Assembly (NCBI GenBank): GCA_032718475.1
Contig: JAUCBJ010004839.1
Coordinates: forward strand, 119,375-183,374
Reading direction: 5' to 3'
Length of the DNA: 64,000 nucleotides
From: Nemertoderma westbladi
Taxonomy: Eukaryota > Xenacoelomorpha > Nemertodermatida > Nemertodermatidae
The translations under genes and the position numbers were made by a program. This document shows positions 1 through 12,241 of this stretch, in pieces. Below the pieces are notes generated by a model. It was given only the letters and a program-made list of their open reading frames with translations. It ran no database searches and was not told where the DNA came from. Position 1 is the stretch's first letter; every line of letters starts with the position of its first letter.

Positions 1-1450
1 TTTATACAACAATTGCGCTAATTTTGATGCATTGTACAGTATGTACATTTGTTTTTTTAGGTTTATTTAGTAGGCCTATTACTGCACTACAATAATTATC
101 AACTGCACATTCGAAATTGTACACGAAATTCACAATGATTATCTAGTATTTTAATGTAGTGTGTTTGTTACGGAGGTCTAGGTATAGGCGACCTAAAATA
201 TTCTGGAAATACCTTCTTAAGACCTCCTGGCTGGGGGTATACATACCGGTAATGGGTAACCGCTGGCAGTTTTCGTACACACTGTGCAATGGTGCAGGCA
301 ACAGCCTCCCGGGACCTAATTAAATAGTTTTGGATGGTAAAATAAAATATACAGTATGGCCTGATGACAGCATAAGATTATAGCCTATGTTTTATAGGCC
401 TAAGCATAAGACGCTTAGGAGCACTAGGTTTCCCGGTGAGAGTGCCAGTTACTGAACTTGCTAACATGTATTTGAATACAAGTACAAGAATGTAAGGCTA
501 ATCGAAGTAGTAATACTGTACTACAGAACAGTAGGGACCAGTATATTAGGCCAAATCAGTGGGCCTAATGTGGTTAATGCAGCAGTACTGATTAGCAGTA
601 CTTGTTGTACATTGTACATGGATCAGGTTACAGAGGCATGTTGGGGGAACCAAAACAATAAATGAAAGTTAACACATGTTACATGTCACTTTGTTTTATA
701 CTCACCCCAACATGATGCTGATAAGTTGATCAAATATATATTTTACTGTATAAGTGTGAAAATGTGGATTAAACTAAAGTTTAAATAACTAGATAATTCG
801 CAATAATCAACTTCTCTATTTTTTCTGATTTTACTTATTCCTAATTATTTTATATCTTTAACATATAATAGGCATACTATTTAGTATTTTCAAATGTCTC
901 CACTGGTTAAACACACAATTTATTTTCTAATGAGGCTGATATATTAGCTTATTTTATTATTAATGATGTACATTAAACTAAACAGGTTTCTTTCGATATT
1001 ATCTATTTATTTCCACATAACATTCCCATTATAATGCGTATTCATTGTAACTAGCGTACACTGTATGCACTGAAGCTAAATGTGTAATGCATTAAGCATT
1101 ATGATATTCTATGCTTCTCATTTCCTGGCCAAGTTAGAGGAAATGCACATCCTGTTATTCCCAAATAAATATAGTAATATTTTTATTACGAAGAATAGTT
1201 GAAATCTCACCATTAATGGTTGGTTATATTTCACATGTATGAATTCAAGATTCATTAAAATACAATTATACAATTCATCAGTGGTGTAATGAATGAATTT
1301 TTGCAAATATCATGAGCGAAGAATTAGTTTATTCAAACGCATAATATAATGCTAATAATTTAACCCTACTAATGGGCATTCAAATATATATCTGTGTATT
1401 TCATTGATGCCTGTAAAATGAACTTGTAAACGGTCATGCATGGCATATAC
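1..1450. other. AT-rich non-coding stretch
   Basis: No coding region, RNA gene or long repeat is apparent. Short open frames here have no recognisable protein content. The only structured piece is the dispersed repeat copy near 618-678, listed separately. Confidence 0.6.
618..678 (+). repeat. Dispersed repeat copy, AACAATAAA family
   Basis: A short stretch containing CAGGTTACAGAGG followed by ACCAAAACAATAAA recurs at 4453-4510. Its AACAATAAA core recurs near 8795 and 45960, and in variant form inside the MITE copies at 43.6 and 56.9 kb. Reverse-orientation relatives occur near 17.63, 31.03 and 36.18 kb. It is probably a fragment of a non-autonomous DNA element or a solo remnant; no protein is encoded. 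Confidence 0.6.
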
Positions 1451-1454
1451 CTAA

Positions 1455-1745
1455 TACTGTAAATTGTCCAGCTTGGCCAGGACCAACTGTGGTCTAGGAC
1501 TGGTACATCCGCTGGCCAACCATGTGTAGAACAGCGAACAGGAGTGCAGAAAATAGCCGTTGGCAAACATGCACATGGTGAAAGATATGGGCCTCAGTAT
1601 TCCAGACGTCACCAGCGGTGGTGCTAACCAGACTCGTGGATGCAATCTTCCAGTCCACTTTTTGGTATTTCAAGTTGACCTGACAGCGCTGCTTCAGAAT
1701 GGACTCGGTGGATCGCATACTGGGCGGCAACAGCATTTTAATACC
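1455..1745 (-). other. Coding-like patch of unknown identity
   Basis: This 290-bp stretch is clearly less AT-rich than its surroundings and carries an 80-codon open frame on the minus strand (1494-1736). The peptide has ordinary amino-acid composition rather than the Leu/Ile/Tyr/Asn bias of chance frames nearby. A pyrimidine-rich run ending in CAG lies on the plus strand at about 1838-1858. I do not recognise the peptide. It could be a decayed transposon piece, an isolated exon, or chance. Confidence 0.25.
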
Positions 1746-2023
1746 ACAATATTGAGTTATTGGTTGGTTATTCTCTAGTTAGAGCAGTGGCCCATGCATG
1801 GATGACCACTTCCTCTTCCTACTACCACTTCCTCCTGATCTTCTCTTTCCTTCCAGGTAACCCAGAGATAGTGTTACCGCTGATTCAGTGCTCTACATTC
1901 GAACGCAGATGGATGCCAGCAAGTCCCAGCAGTGTCGAGACCGACCGGCCAGCAGAGTGCCAGCAAATACGTTGCGCTCCTCATCATGAGGTTTCACTTA
2001 ATGTGTTGGAGATTGTGAATTGA

Positions 2024-2776
2024 TTAAATTATCATAACGTAATATAATTTTGGAGAATATTAATACAATATTAATGCAATTAATATATATATACATGAAC
2101 AACAGGCAAAGGAAAGTTATTGACTAAATGCTACTTCTGTTCACTGCAGGATCAGGAAGTTGCCACAGCAATTGCCAAACAGAAAATATGTATTTAATCC
2201 GTGAAATAAGAGTGACCAGCGAGCACTAAGTTGCGGGGGATTGTTTTTTTGTGATTTGGAAACAAAAATAGCAACTTTTAGTGTTTCTAACCAGGAATCA
2301 AAATATATTGTTATATCGAATCTATCAACAAAAAACGAAATTGTTTTCTCGAAATTGACACCTCACACATACATACATACATACATTCAGAGACAAGTTA
2401 GTCTTATAGTTAATGTGATAGAAAGATATTGGTATCACTATGTGTTAGGAAAAGTAAAATCACACTGAAACCCATAATACAATACCTATAATTCATATTA
2501 TATTATTATTTATTTCGTACACTGGCATGCAGCCAGGAACAGAGTAAGTAAAGAGAGTAGACAAAAAGCACAAAACAATACATAGAGAAGGCAAAGACAA
2601 TATAACTAAATAATAAACGATAAACATATATAGTGATATGATAATCTACACAAAAAAATATGGAAATACAATTAATTAATTAGTACGTTGTGACATACAC
2701 CAATAAATCTGACATTTCTGATTTTGAAAAACCCGTAAGTTCAAAAGTGTCGAACTTGAAACAATTTACGTGTTCC
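2024..2776. other. AT-rich non-coding stretch with short CATA microsatellite
   Basis: Nothing coding is recognised. A short run of CATA tetranucleotides lies at about 2366-2387. Confidence 0.5.
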
Positions 2777-3912
2777 CTAGCACAATTTAAATTGCCAATA
2801 TTCTGATTCTTCTACATAAACATATCGTAAAGAATTAATCTCCTCATTGCTTAAGTTGTTTAAATTCGGTTGCTTTAATTCATTAAAAATACGTCTCAAA
2901 TTGAGACCAATACAGCTTCTGCAGTCAAAAAGTGTTAAATACGATAGAAATCGAATCGGATACTTGGAAGAGCTATACACAGATTTAATGAAATTCAGCA
3001 ACCGTTTTACAAATCATTACATGAAAATTGTACAAGGTGTTCTACAATAAATCTATGACTGTTAAAAGGTAACCCCCACATAATACGAATATTGTTGTTC
3101 CAAGCTGTAAAAATTCTAGAACAATCATGAGAAAATAAGTCCCAAACTACACTTCAATAAAAACTATTGGCGTAAATTCTTTGAATATTTGAAATACACG
3201 AAGATGATGCAAATGAACATTCCTGTCTTAAGTTATTAGGCTTACCAACAAAAGCTCCCCGTTTAAGAATCAAGTCCCTATCTAATTTACACCTATAGTC
3301 TACCACGGAAGACTAATGTTATCTACTACTATGTTACACAGTAGTGGTGGATTCCAATTAAAACTAAATGGTATACATTATTTATTTACATTTTTCCATG
3401 ATTTACATTTACACTGAGTTTTAATTTAAATTCAGCAAAAAAATTGGAGCCTATCTTAATCATAAATTGTAAACCAGCAACTGATGGGCATAATAAAAGT
3501 ACATCATCGGCGTACGCTAAACATCCAAAATATTGGTTACCTATGAAACAACCGACCTTATAGTTTTTAAGTCTGTCAATAAGATTGTTTAAGACTACAC
3601 AAAAAAGCACTGGCGAGATACACGATCCTTGTCTTACACCATTGCTGATGATAAAACTGCATGATTTATACATATTCTTACAAAACAAGCCTGATTGCAA
3701 TAAATATACAGCAAACATCGACTAAAAAGGGCAAATAGACCTTTTTTAATTAGTTCTAAGAATAATTTATTCCATTCTACTAGATCGAAAGCTTTGGTGA
3801 AATCAAGTAAACATGAATAAACTGGGGTAGCGTATGATAAATACCTGCTGAGTTGCTGCCCATGAGCACATACCAGTACTAGAATTAGATTATTAACCAA
3901 ATTGCAAATCAT
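2777..3912 (-). pseudogene. Non-LTR retrotransposon reverse transcriptase relic (family D)
   Basis: The minus strand encodes pieces of a non-LTR reverse transcriptase, the enzyme that copies element RNA into DNA at a nicked chromosomal site. Reading 3912 down to 3386, motif A (LLDFTKAFD), motif B (GVRQGSCISP) and the catalytic YADD box (AYADDVLLL) are visible. They are split between two overlapping frames, so at least one frameshift separates motif A from motif B. Further downstream, 3340-3000 encodes a Trp-Asn-rich stretch with LPFNSHRF, typical of the region after the polymerase domain, interrupted by a TGA. Piece 2777-3001 looks like the C-terminus. No endonuclease or 5' end is visible. 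The order A-B-C and spacing are right for this enzyme class; the clade is not resolved. It is non-functional. Confidence 0.85.
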
Positions 3913-4249
3913 GTAGGTCTAACTTACTACCTTTTGTAGACAAAGTAACTAACTCAAATAATTTCAATATCACTGAAGCGTTATAGCAATATATACTGAA
4001 TCCAGATACACCACCAACAGATATATTGTCATTATTGGGACTATGAAGAGAGGGTTGGTGAACGATAAAAATGTTGGCCTAGAAACAATTGAATTAGGGG
4101 TAACAAGATGCCCTGAATCGAGTGGTTGGGTGTGTTTCTTGTAAAAACAGGATGTAACAGTCGAAATGGCAGGTTTAAGTGGGTGACTACAAAACAAAGA
4201 CCAAAGACCCAAATCATAAAGACCTGCATAATTTTGTAACATGTGTCAA

Positions 4250-4490
4250 CTTGTTCCCCCAACACGCCTCTGTAAGCTGCTCCTTTACTAACCGGCTCCT
4301 TTAAATTGCAATGGTACCTAACGCTCTTTTGGGACCAGTACAAAACAAAGAGGTAAAGTCGCGTAAGTTCCCAAATAGTGTTAGGTCCCAAAGAACGTTA
4401 GGTCCCATTGCCATAGAGAGTTAGGTCCCATTGCCATTTAAAGGATCAGGTTAGTATATGAGCAGGTTACAGAGGCGTGTTGAGGGAACC
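4250..4490. repeat. Small fold-back repeat with about 70-bp arms
   Basis: The stretch at 4252-4322 is closely the reverse complement of 4418-4489, with about 95 bp between. The arms carry AACACGCCTCTGTAA and its complement. The right arm runs directly into an ACCAAAACAATAAACGAAAG copy (to about 4512), linking it to the dispersed family seen at 618-678. The 116-codon minus-strand open frame crossing it (4041-4391) is a by-product. Confidence 0.7.
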
Positions 4491-4514
4491 AAAACAATAA
4501 ACGAAAGTTAACAC

Positions 4515-6283
4515 ATATACATTAGACTCTGCTGCATATACACTCTGTATACATCAGATATATGTCAGATTCTTATTATTAACTAACAATTTAGTTTGCC
4601 TTTGTAAGGCTCTCCTCTGACTGTTAACTAACTAATCATGTTTAGTTTATGATGTTACCAATTGTTGTTATTTATTTAAAGTGTATTAATTGTGCTCGTG
4701 TTGTTCTTAAATCCACTTAACATTAAGAATCGCCATAGATCTACACTGAGATGATGCGATACGATCAATAAGTCGAATTCACATCGATCGATCTTGCCTG
4801 CGAAATGACATCCTTTCAGATCCACCACGATCAGGCTTCTTTCCGATGGACATAATATGTCCACCTTTGCAGTGTAGCTATTCCGGTCACATATTGAATA
4901 GACTGAATAGGCTGTCTGAATTGTCGACTGTTCGATTTCAAATCCGAGTAATCTCCAGGTGTGGCTAGGTACGAGCTGTGCAAGCTGTTAATTCCACTGG
5001 CCTAGTGGGCTGACAGCTAAATAACAAGTATGTTATCATGCAGTAAAAAAACAAGTAAAAAAAATGTAGTACCACATTACTGCCGTAATATTGGTAGCAA
5101 GATCTGGGGACCATGACCTGACTGGTCTGACAGCTACAGGTAGTACCACATTACTGCCATAGTGGTAGCAAGATCTGCGGACCTTGACCTGACTGGTTAC
5201 TGGCTAGATTACCACACCGAGATTGATTCCCGACGAGCGCCGTGGATATGTTTGTCTAATCCCGGCCACATATTGAACACACTCAAAGTCTGAGATGTTA
5301 AGTTTCGGCCTCAAACTCTCCAACGTCTCCGATGTGTTGGTGCCATGGAGAGCTTTGATGCTGTGAGTCGAATGGCACCCTGCACATCGCCATCCTAAAC
5401 TTATTCTCCATTACTGCTGCGGTGAGACAGATGGAGTCATCCCGGTCATTCATCCGGTGGAATCCTTGAATCCGTTTCAGGAATCAAATCAGGAATCATT
5501 TTAGTTGTCTAAAATGCACGGAATGTTTGTATTTATAAATTTATAATTAATAAGGATGGCTCACCTGTAAATTAGACCTTTCTTATTTACCAAAGTGTCT
5601 CTTCATTCTTGTTAACATGGTGTCGTCAATTATGAATGGTGAATCAATATTATACTCTACAGTATTATTAAGTTTTCAATTTATGCTAATAATGTCTGAT
5701 GTTGGAATTGAGGGTCATATTCCAAACCAAAATCAACCTTATGGGAAAATTATGTAAACCTGACATGAATGGCAAACAACATTAATTATAGTATAAACTA
5801 CTAATAGATACAAATAGGCCTGTATAAATCAACCATTGGCTAATTTGTCCTTGATGCCCTTGTTGTTCTTGTTGTCCTTGTAGATTGGAGACTTTCATCT
5901 TAATAATAGGTTTGTTTCAGAGATTACTATTTTAAGTCCATTTAAATATTTCAACTGTTTATGTGTGTGATTTCAAAGACCTCGCTTTTCAAACATTTTC
6001 AGCACTCACAGAAGTCCTCGGTTATGTTGAAACTAAATGCATTCATATAAATCAAAGTTAGCATACTTAACTTTGAAAATATAACTTTAAGGATGCAAAT
6101 TTGAAGCATTGAAGTTTTAATTTATGCCATAGTGGAATATATTGAGGTTCTCGAAATTATGATTTTTCTTTTAGGTTCTCTTCTCGGTGATGCCTCCATA
6201 CACGTTGGGATGTAGGCAAATGTATGGGTACAAGCGATGCTAGTTTTATTCGCTTAAATTTGTGTTCTAGAAAATATAATATA
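4515..6283. other. Non-coding stretch
   Basis: No gene is recognised. A two-copy tandem duplication lies at 5067-5200. A slightly GC-richer part at about 5215-5480 could be transposon debris but shows no readable protein. Confidence 0.5.
5067..5200. repeat. Two-copy tandem duplication, about 70 bp
   Basis: GTAGTACCACATTACTGCC followed by GGTAGCAAGATCTG and a GACCTGACTGGT segment occurs twice, at about 5067-5130 and 5137-5200. Confidence 0.75.
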
Positions 6284-7008
6284 TTAAGGGGGGGTACACC
6301 ATTTTCGGACAACTCTTCGATTTATCACTCTCAGCGTTTCAAAATTGTTTGGTTTTGGCTAAAATTTGGCATATAGGTGCCTAAGATGCTATTCTACATG
6401 ACAGGTTTTTTTTTCGCTATTTAATATTAGTTAATACTAGTTAACAACAAAAAAACTTGGTTGCACTTAAAACCCTAAGGCTTTTACAGTTTTGAACCTA
6501 ATCACATGAAAGTTTTTTTATATGATAGATCAAAGATGGGGCAACATAACTATCAGGCGAAATTTTGTTAAAATAATTCTGCACCGCTAGGTGGCGCTGC
6601 AAATTTATGCAAATTTTTAGGTTTTTTATAAATAGTATTAAATTTTATTAACAAAAAATTTCGAAAAGTTGTCTGATACTTTTATGCAGGGTGGCTATCT
6701 AGACACCCACAGGAAGTTTCAGACTAATTACTCAAAAATTGTAGAAGTAGTCGGGTTTTGAAGTTGACAATTTCATGAAAAAAATATTTGGAGATAATCG
6801 CCCTTTCATTATACATAGTAATAGTAATTTCAATAGGATTCCCTAAATGGAAATTTACATAACTTGAAAACTAAAAGAGCTATTAAATAGCGATTTTCAG
6901 ATTTGGAAACACCATTCAATGGTGCATTATAATAGACCATAAAAAAAATTTCGACATATTTTGGACCAAAATGGTGTACCCCCCCCCCCCCCCCCCCCTC
7001 CCCCTTAA
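6284..7008. mobile_element. TTAA-bounded inverted-repeat element (MITE-like)
   Basis: The left end at 6284 reads TTAA, a run of 7 G, then TACACCATTTTCGGA. The right end at 6964-7008 is its reverse complement: CCAAAATGGTGTACC, about 26 C/T, then TTAA. The element is 725 bp between matching ends, AT-rich inside, and encodes no transposase. TTAA at both outer edges fits a TTAA target duplication as made by piggyBac-type transposases, but terminal bases alone do not prove that superfamily. The poly-G arm is 7 long on the left while the poly-C arm on the right is about four times longer. Confidence 0.75.
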
Positions 7009-8723
7009 GCAAAATTCCAATTAGTCGTTAGCCACCCAACCGCCAGACAACTTACACACCAACGCCATATTTGCTGTAATAGAGAGTTCGCTAATTATAG
7101 TTAATAAATGAGTAATTTTTCTAGAACATGCGATTCTCGTTTTAATACTGAAGCATAAGTCTCCCCTCCAAAAAATCTTGCGATTAAATCAATTGAGCGT
7201 GAATATCTAGAATGGTGTAATTTAATCCCAGGAACCATAAAGCAATGGACCGCAGAAGCTCTGGATGTATAGCAAATCATGATACGATTAAATTAAAATG
7301 TCTTTCTGCATATTCATGACCAAGGGAAGGCCGTTTCTGTATTATGGCTGGGTGGAATAGCCTATTTTGCATTCCATATGGGGAGTTATGTTAACACTTT
7401 GTTGCACTAGGACTTGGTGTCCCGTAATTCACACCGGATATTGGCGAACCACATCTTTCTTCATTACCATAAGATATTGTTATGGTGGGGTAGCGGGTGA
7501 TGTGCTATGAGGACTTTCGCTTTTTCGCAAGATAATTCGGAGTGTGGCGAAGGCAATCCAATAGCGAGGCCCCCAGAATGCTGTTGGAAGTTTGTTAGTC
7601 CAATGGAAACATGTCAAACCGGCTGAAGATTACCCCAAGGAAGAAATGTTTTACCAATCGATGAATAACGCCGATGGGAAAATCTTCCCTGGGACTCAAG
7701 TACGGGATAAGCTATGGATTTTACTTAGTGTCTAAAATCCAAATACCTGGAACATATTTACCTGTATCATTAACTTGCGGTTATTTTATGTTTTAATGAG
7801 CAGCGCATGTGCATGCATCCCCTGACGAGGTTGTAAAGTGAAACGATAAATTCAACTAAAGTTGATTGTTTTAACACAACGTCAGAGAGAAAGGTGAGTT
7901 GACATATGTATATTAACGGTTTACAGTGAAATAGTCGATGCCGTTGAGTTGAGAAATTACTGATACGAAATTTTTAGATTTTACGTTTTCACGTTGGTGG
8001 AGTTTTTTTTAATTATTTGGTTAGTTTTAATTATGTGTAATTATAATGTAATTATATTTTTGAAATACTGCAAAAAACTTACTTTTGATATTTTAACCAT
8101 CCTTTTGGCACGTTTATTACTACTGCTATAATTATAATCTTATATTATAATTTCGAAATTGTCATTAATAATGCAATTTCAAATTTGCTGCAGAGAGTGT
8201 GTCTGTATAGAAATCTTTTATAATTGTGATAAAAATATGGTCACAGCAATGAAAATTTGAATTCATTCAGAAAATAGTACCATTAACTTTTCCAGCAGTG
8301 AACCGTGAATTATTTTTATACTGTGGGACAATTTACTGAATTTTTAATGTAAATCCGACAGACATGAAACAAAAATTGAACGAAAATCTTAGATACAGCG
8401 CAAAGTTTTTTTGAGAAACAAAATACATATTTTTGTAATAATATGAAGTTCGAGTGGGTAATGGGATCTAGAATGGCTGAATGGAAAAAATAACTTATAT
8501 ACTTAATGCTATTATATACTTAAAACGGAAATTATATACTTAACTCGCGATTGGCATGAAACTTAATGAACATAAATAAAATAATTATGAACATAAGTGG
8601 ATATTTTAACGAAGCAAAAATACATACATAATATATATATTACATTGTACATGTAAAATTGTCAATTCAATGGAAAAGAACAGGTACAGTGACACTATTC
8701 TAACCAAAACAATTTTTTCAAAC
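7009..8723. other. Non-coding stretch
   Basis: No gene is recognised. The part at 7200-7740 is less AT-rich and could be old transposon sequence, but no frame is open for long on either strand. The remainder is AT-rich. Confidence 0.45.
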
Positions 8724-8799
8724 AATTTTGTCGATAAGCCGGCACAGCATTCTTAAAAATGCAGCTGCAATGCAACATGCCGATCCTAGTAGTAGTGGT
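8724..8799 (+). mobile_element. 3' terminal fragment of family A LINE
   Basis: About 75 bp match the last coding bases and 3' tail of the family A copies at 35.6 kb and 48.97 kb: GCCGGCACAGCATTCTTAA, then TGCAGCTGCAATGCA, then GATCCTAGTAGTAG. It ends in the TAG-type microsatellite tail, as an extreme 5'-truncated insertion would. Confidence 0.8.
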
Positions 8800-8905
8800 A
8801 ACCAAAACAATAAACGAAAGTCAATAGAACGGGTAGGGAACGAGATTTTTGGGAGTAATCACCTGTTATTTGCGTCGATTTTCTCCTAGAGTGCATTTGG
8901 ATTGC
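8795..8905 (+). repeat. Dispersed repeat copy, AACAATAAA family
   Basis: ACCAAAACAATAAACGAAAG is followed about 50 bp on by CACCTGTTATTTGCGTCGAT and a CTCC segment. The same order occurs at 43565-43780, 45960-46062 and 56880-57099. It abuts the LINE fragment ending at 8799. Confidence 0.7.
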
Positions 8906-9265
8906 ATTGAAATCTAGATAATCTGTGATAGATCAGCATCATCATTCATCATCAGGGCCACATAGATAGCATTATCGGCATGATAGATCATCACAGTAGT
9001 AAATCGGTTTAGAGACACCATTACCTATTATATTTAGGGTTAATCAGGGATTATAATATTTATATTTTAATTTAAATGTACAATTAAAAAAATAGTAATA
9101 CAGTTCTACTTTCGTAACAGACCGAAAACAAGTTATTTAAATTTACATAACTATTCATCACCCGATTATCCTTTGTCGATATTTCTTCCTACTAGGATTC
9201 TTTCCTAGATCAGAACTTGTCGAGGGATGGAGACAATAATTGCGCACCCACTGATTTCGTTGGAG

Positions 9266-9475
9266 GGGGGAGGGGGGGGGGGGGGCACCTACCTGTGACT
9301 GCCAATCACATTTATAATTGGTTTTACATTATAATTATTAAGAATAGGGGATAGTAACATCCATTATGTTGAACGGTATTTATTATTATTAACCGCCGTC
9401 CTTCCCCTGGTGTCCAGTTGATGATTAAAGGTAATGTGTCAGCCCCCCCCCCCCTCCCCCCCTCCCCCCTGGTGG
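9266..9475. repeat. Poly-G tract and opposing poly-C tract
   Basis: A G-rich run (9266-9288) and a C-rich run broken by T (9442-9472) face each other about 155 bp apart. They could be the ends of a small inverted-repeat element like the one at 6284-7008, but flanking arm similarity is weak. No coding content. Confidence 0.45.
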
Positions 9476-10165
9476 CCTGTTAAACATTATGGCTGGGGAC
9501 GGATTATGCAGGTGGCGATTAAATTGAACAAAACATAAACTGGAAATATATTATTCTTAACTTCGGTTAGGTTTTTTTCTGTTATCCTGAAACTACAAAG
9601 CGATTTCAACCGAGACAACCGAGTAAGGCTTTATTTATAAAAAAATTAATTTTGATTTTAAAAATAGGAATAAAACAGATAATAGGCCTATTCGAACTTG
9701 ATTTCCTAAAATTAATATAAAATATATTTAGATTTTAAAGATCAACCACAGAGATCGCCTTATTTTCAATGTACTTTAGTGTGCGTGTGGTGGATGTATA
9801 CTTACTGACACCACACCACACTTTCCAATAAAATCCCCCCGTACGCGGTTTATATATAGGTGTATGTGTGGTTATCTTCGTCATAAATCATACGTTCTGC
9901 ACGGATAAACAATGCAGGACCGTAAGTGTGTTGCAGTGCATCTGGAGATGAGCTTGAAGTTTACAATTGCAAGCAATTCCCTTGTCGTAGAGGCAGTTTA
10001 GAGTTTGACTCAAAGATATTGGAACTGGTAAAAGAAGATCATGGGCAAGCCTTTGTAGGTCAAAGTTCCCCTCCTGCACTGGCGATCACCTTTACGAAAC
10101 TCAATTGGTTAGATTTCATCGTGTTGACCTTTAAACCATTTTACAAACAATATTAGGCTGCCAAA
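9476..10165. other. Non-coding stretch
   Basis: No recognisable gene. Short open frames on both strands near 9888-10156 have no familiar protein features. Confidence 0.5.
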
Positions 10166-10218
10166 GCACAAAATTATGCACTGGCTGGTCCTCACGACGA
10201 AAGCAATGTCCTGCAAAT
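10166..10218 (-). mobile_element. 50-bp internal fragment of family A LINE
   Basis: ATTATGCACTGGCTGGTCCT and GAAAGCAATGTCCTGCAAA match 49183-49225 and 59910-59958 almost base for base, then similarity stops on both sides. It covers neither end of the element, so it is not a simple 5' truncation. Confidence 0.8.
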
Positions 10219-10679
10219 AAAAATATGCAGAGGAAGTTGATGGCAAAAATTGATCAAAGCACAGTAATAAATTTACAGCTGACATCCTGAGCATCCTGTT
10301 GTGCAGCATGGTTAGTCCTAGTTTTTGGTTTTGTGATGTTCAAGAAGGATTTTTTTCAGGTCTTTTTAACACTTCTCAACTAGTTCTAGTTTCGTTTCTG
10401 AGATAAAGAATTTCTTTCCTTTTATCTCCCAACAATTGTCTGTAAAACAGGCCTTGAGTGCCACTTTATGTTGATCTCTTAGTGCATGATAGCTATTTAG
10501 CAACTCTTTCTTCATTGATTAATTCAGAAAAAAAATCGATTCGAAATTAATTTGCAATCCCCCCTGGTGCAGAACTTTATGCTGATTTCAAAACTTCAAA
10601 CCGTTTGTTAATAGCTAATGTAGTTCAAAAGTTATAAGTGATAATGTTAACCTTACTCTGTGTAAATGTCTGTGAAAAC

Positions 10680-11340
10680 TGTCTGTCTGGGATTGTGTTT
10701 CTGATGGTTTGTCTGTCACAAAAAAACAAAAGCATTATTTCTATCTAAAAGTTATGTTATGGAAGTTTTCGTGGACGCTAATTTCATTCCAAACTCAGTT
10801 TTCACATTTAACGGAAACTACTATGTCTCTATGTCTGTCTGTCAGTCTGTCTGTCTTTCCGACGATCTGTCTGTCAAAATATAAGGACATCATACCACGT
10901 AGCTGACATTTTTTTGTTTTGGTTTTTTGGTCGCTGATTTCATTTCCGAACTCAGTTTTCATTTTTAGTTAAGTCTATTATGTATGATTGTCGGTCTGTC
11001 TGTATGTCCATCTGTCTCTCTGTCAAAATATAAGGAAAGCATTCCAACAAGATAAAAGTTTTGTTATGGGGGTTATTCTAGTTGCTGATTTAATTACCGA
11101 CGTCAGTTTTCACTTTTAACAAAACCTACCATGTCTGTATCTCTATCATCTGTCGGTTTTTCTGTCTGTCCAGTGATCTGTCTGTCAAAGTAATGAGGAA
11201 TTTGGAAAGGAATGCATACCAACTATCTACAAATTTTGTTATGGGGGTTTTCATTGTTGGTGATTTCATTTTCAATGTCAGTTTTCGTGTTTGATGTCAT
11301 TCACATTGTCTGTTTGTCAGTTCAGCTGTCGGTTATATTT
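10680..11340 (+). repeat. Diverged tandem repeat, about 155-175-bp unit
   Basis: Roughly four copies share the order GATTTCATT, CTCAGTTTTCAC, a GTCT-rich run (TCTGTCTGTC) and a CAAAATATAAGG-like segment. The TCAGTTTTC landmark recurs near 10796, 10951, 11105 and 11278. Each copy contains its own short GTCT microsatellite. No convincing protein. Confidence 0.75.
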
Positions 11341-11790
11341 TGATGGACAGACAGACAGCAATGGCAGACGGACATGACTCTGTCATGTGTCAAATGAATA
11401 AACTGACCTTAGAAATGAAATCACCGACCCGGAAAACCCTTGCAACAATATTTTCAGCGGGGCTGTGTGCATTTAATCTAATGCATCTAACATTTCAATG
11501 GACAAAATTACCCAAAGAATAAACTTTAAACGCGTTTTCTGAATTTCAAAATGCAAACGCTGAAATTTAGCACGAATGGTGACTTGGTGATGCTTAACGC
11601 CTCCTATTACCACTTTTTTTTAATATCATTGATATAGCTGAAATATTTAAAAAAAATGTGTCAATTTTTAGTCAAAAATGGCAAAATATGAAAAAATGTG
11701 GCCAAAAAATACTTTATGTAATTAAATAATTTTTGAACCTAAGCATTTTTCAAAATTCTTGTCATAGCGACATAGGGTCGATTTAACAAA
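11341..11790. other. AT-rich non-coding stretch
   Basis: No gene or repeat recognised beyond short A/T homopolymers. Confidence 0.5.
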
Positions 11791-12241
11791 ATTGGAGTTG
11801 AGCTGTTAATGCAACTGTAATTAAAGGTGTAATATTATGGTTTTGTTCAGAAGTGGAAAAAAATGAGAAAGGGCGCACCCGGGGTTGAACCAGCGCTATA
11901 CGTACGTTTCAGCCTATCAGGCCTCATCAGTAGCGCTAACCAGTTCAGCCACTTGCCCCTGACATTCACTATCCCACCTAATCCACTTCTATTGAACAGG
12001 CAGTGAAGTACAAATAAATAAATATTCAGCTCGAGTATTGCTGCCAGGTGATATTAAATAAATAAATTGGAGTTGAGCTGTTAATGCAACTGTAATTAAA
12101 GGTGTAATATTATGGTTTTGTTCAGAAGTGGAAAAAAATGAGAAAGCGCGTCACCGGGAGTTGAACCAGCGCTATACGTACGTTTCGGCCTAACAGGCCT
12201 CATCAGTAGCGCTAACCAGTTCACCCACTTGCCCCTGACAT
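11791..12241 (-). repeat. Duplicated tRNA-like SINE head, two copies
   Basis: A 176-bp segment occurs twice in the same orientation, at 11791-11966 and 12066-12241, about 100 bp apart. On the minus strand each begins with a tRNA-like part: an A-box-like TGGCTGAACTGGTTAGCGC and, about 50 bases on, a B box (GGTTCAACC or GGTTCAACTCC). These are internal RNA polymerase III promoter boxes. The anticodon-arm region does not fold as a functional tRNA by eye. The two copies differ at several positions, so the duplication is not brand new. Confidence 0.65.

Noticed and set aside
4041-4391. 116-codon minus-strand frame
   Set aside because: It crosses one arm of a fold-back repeat and shows no domain.
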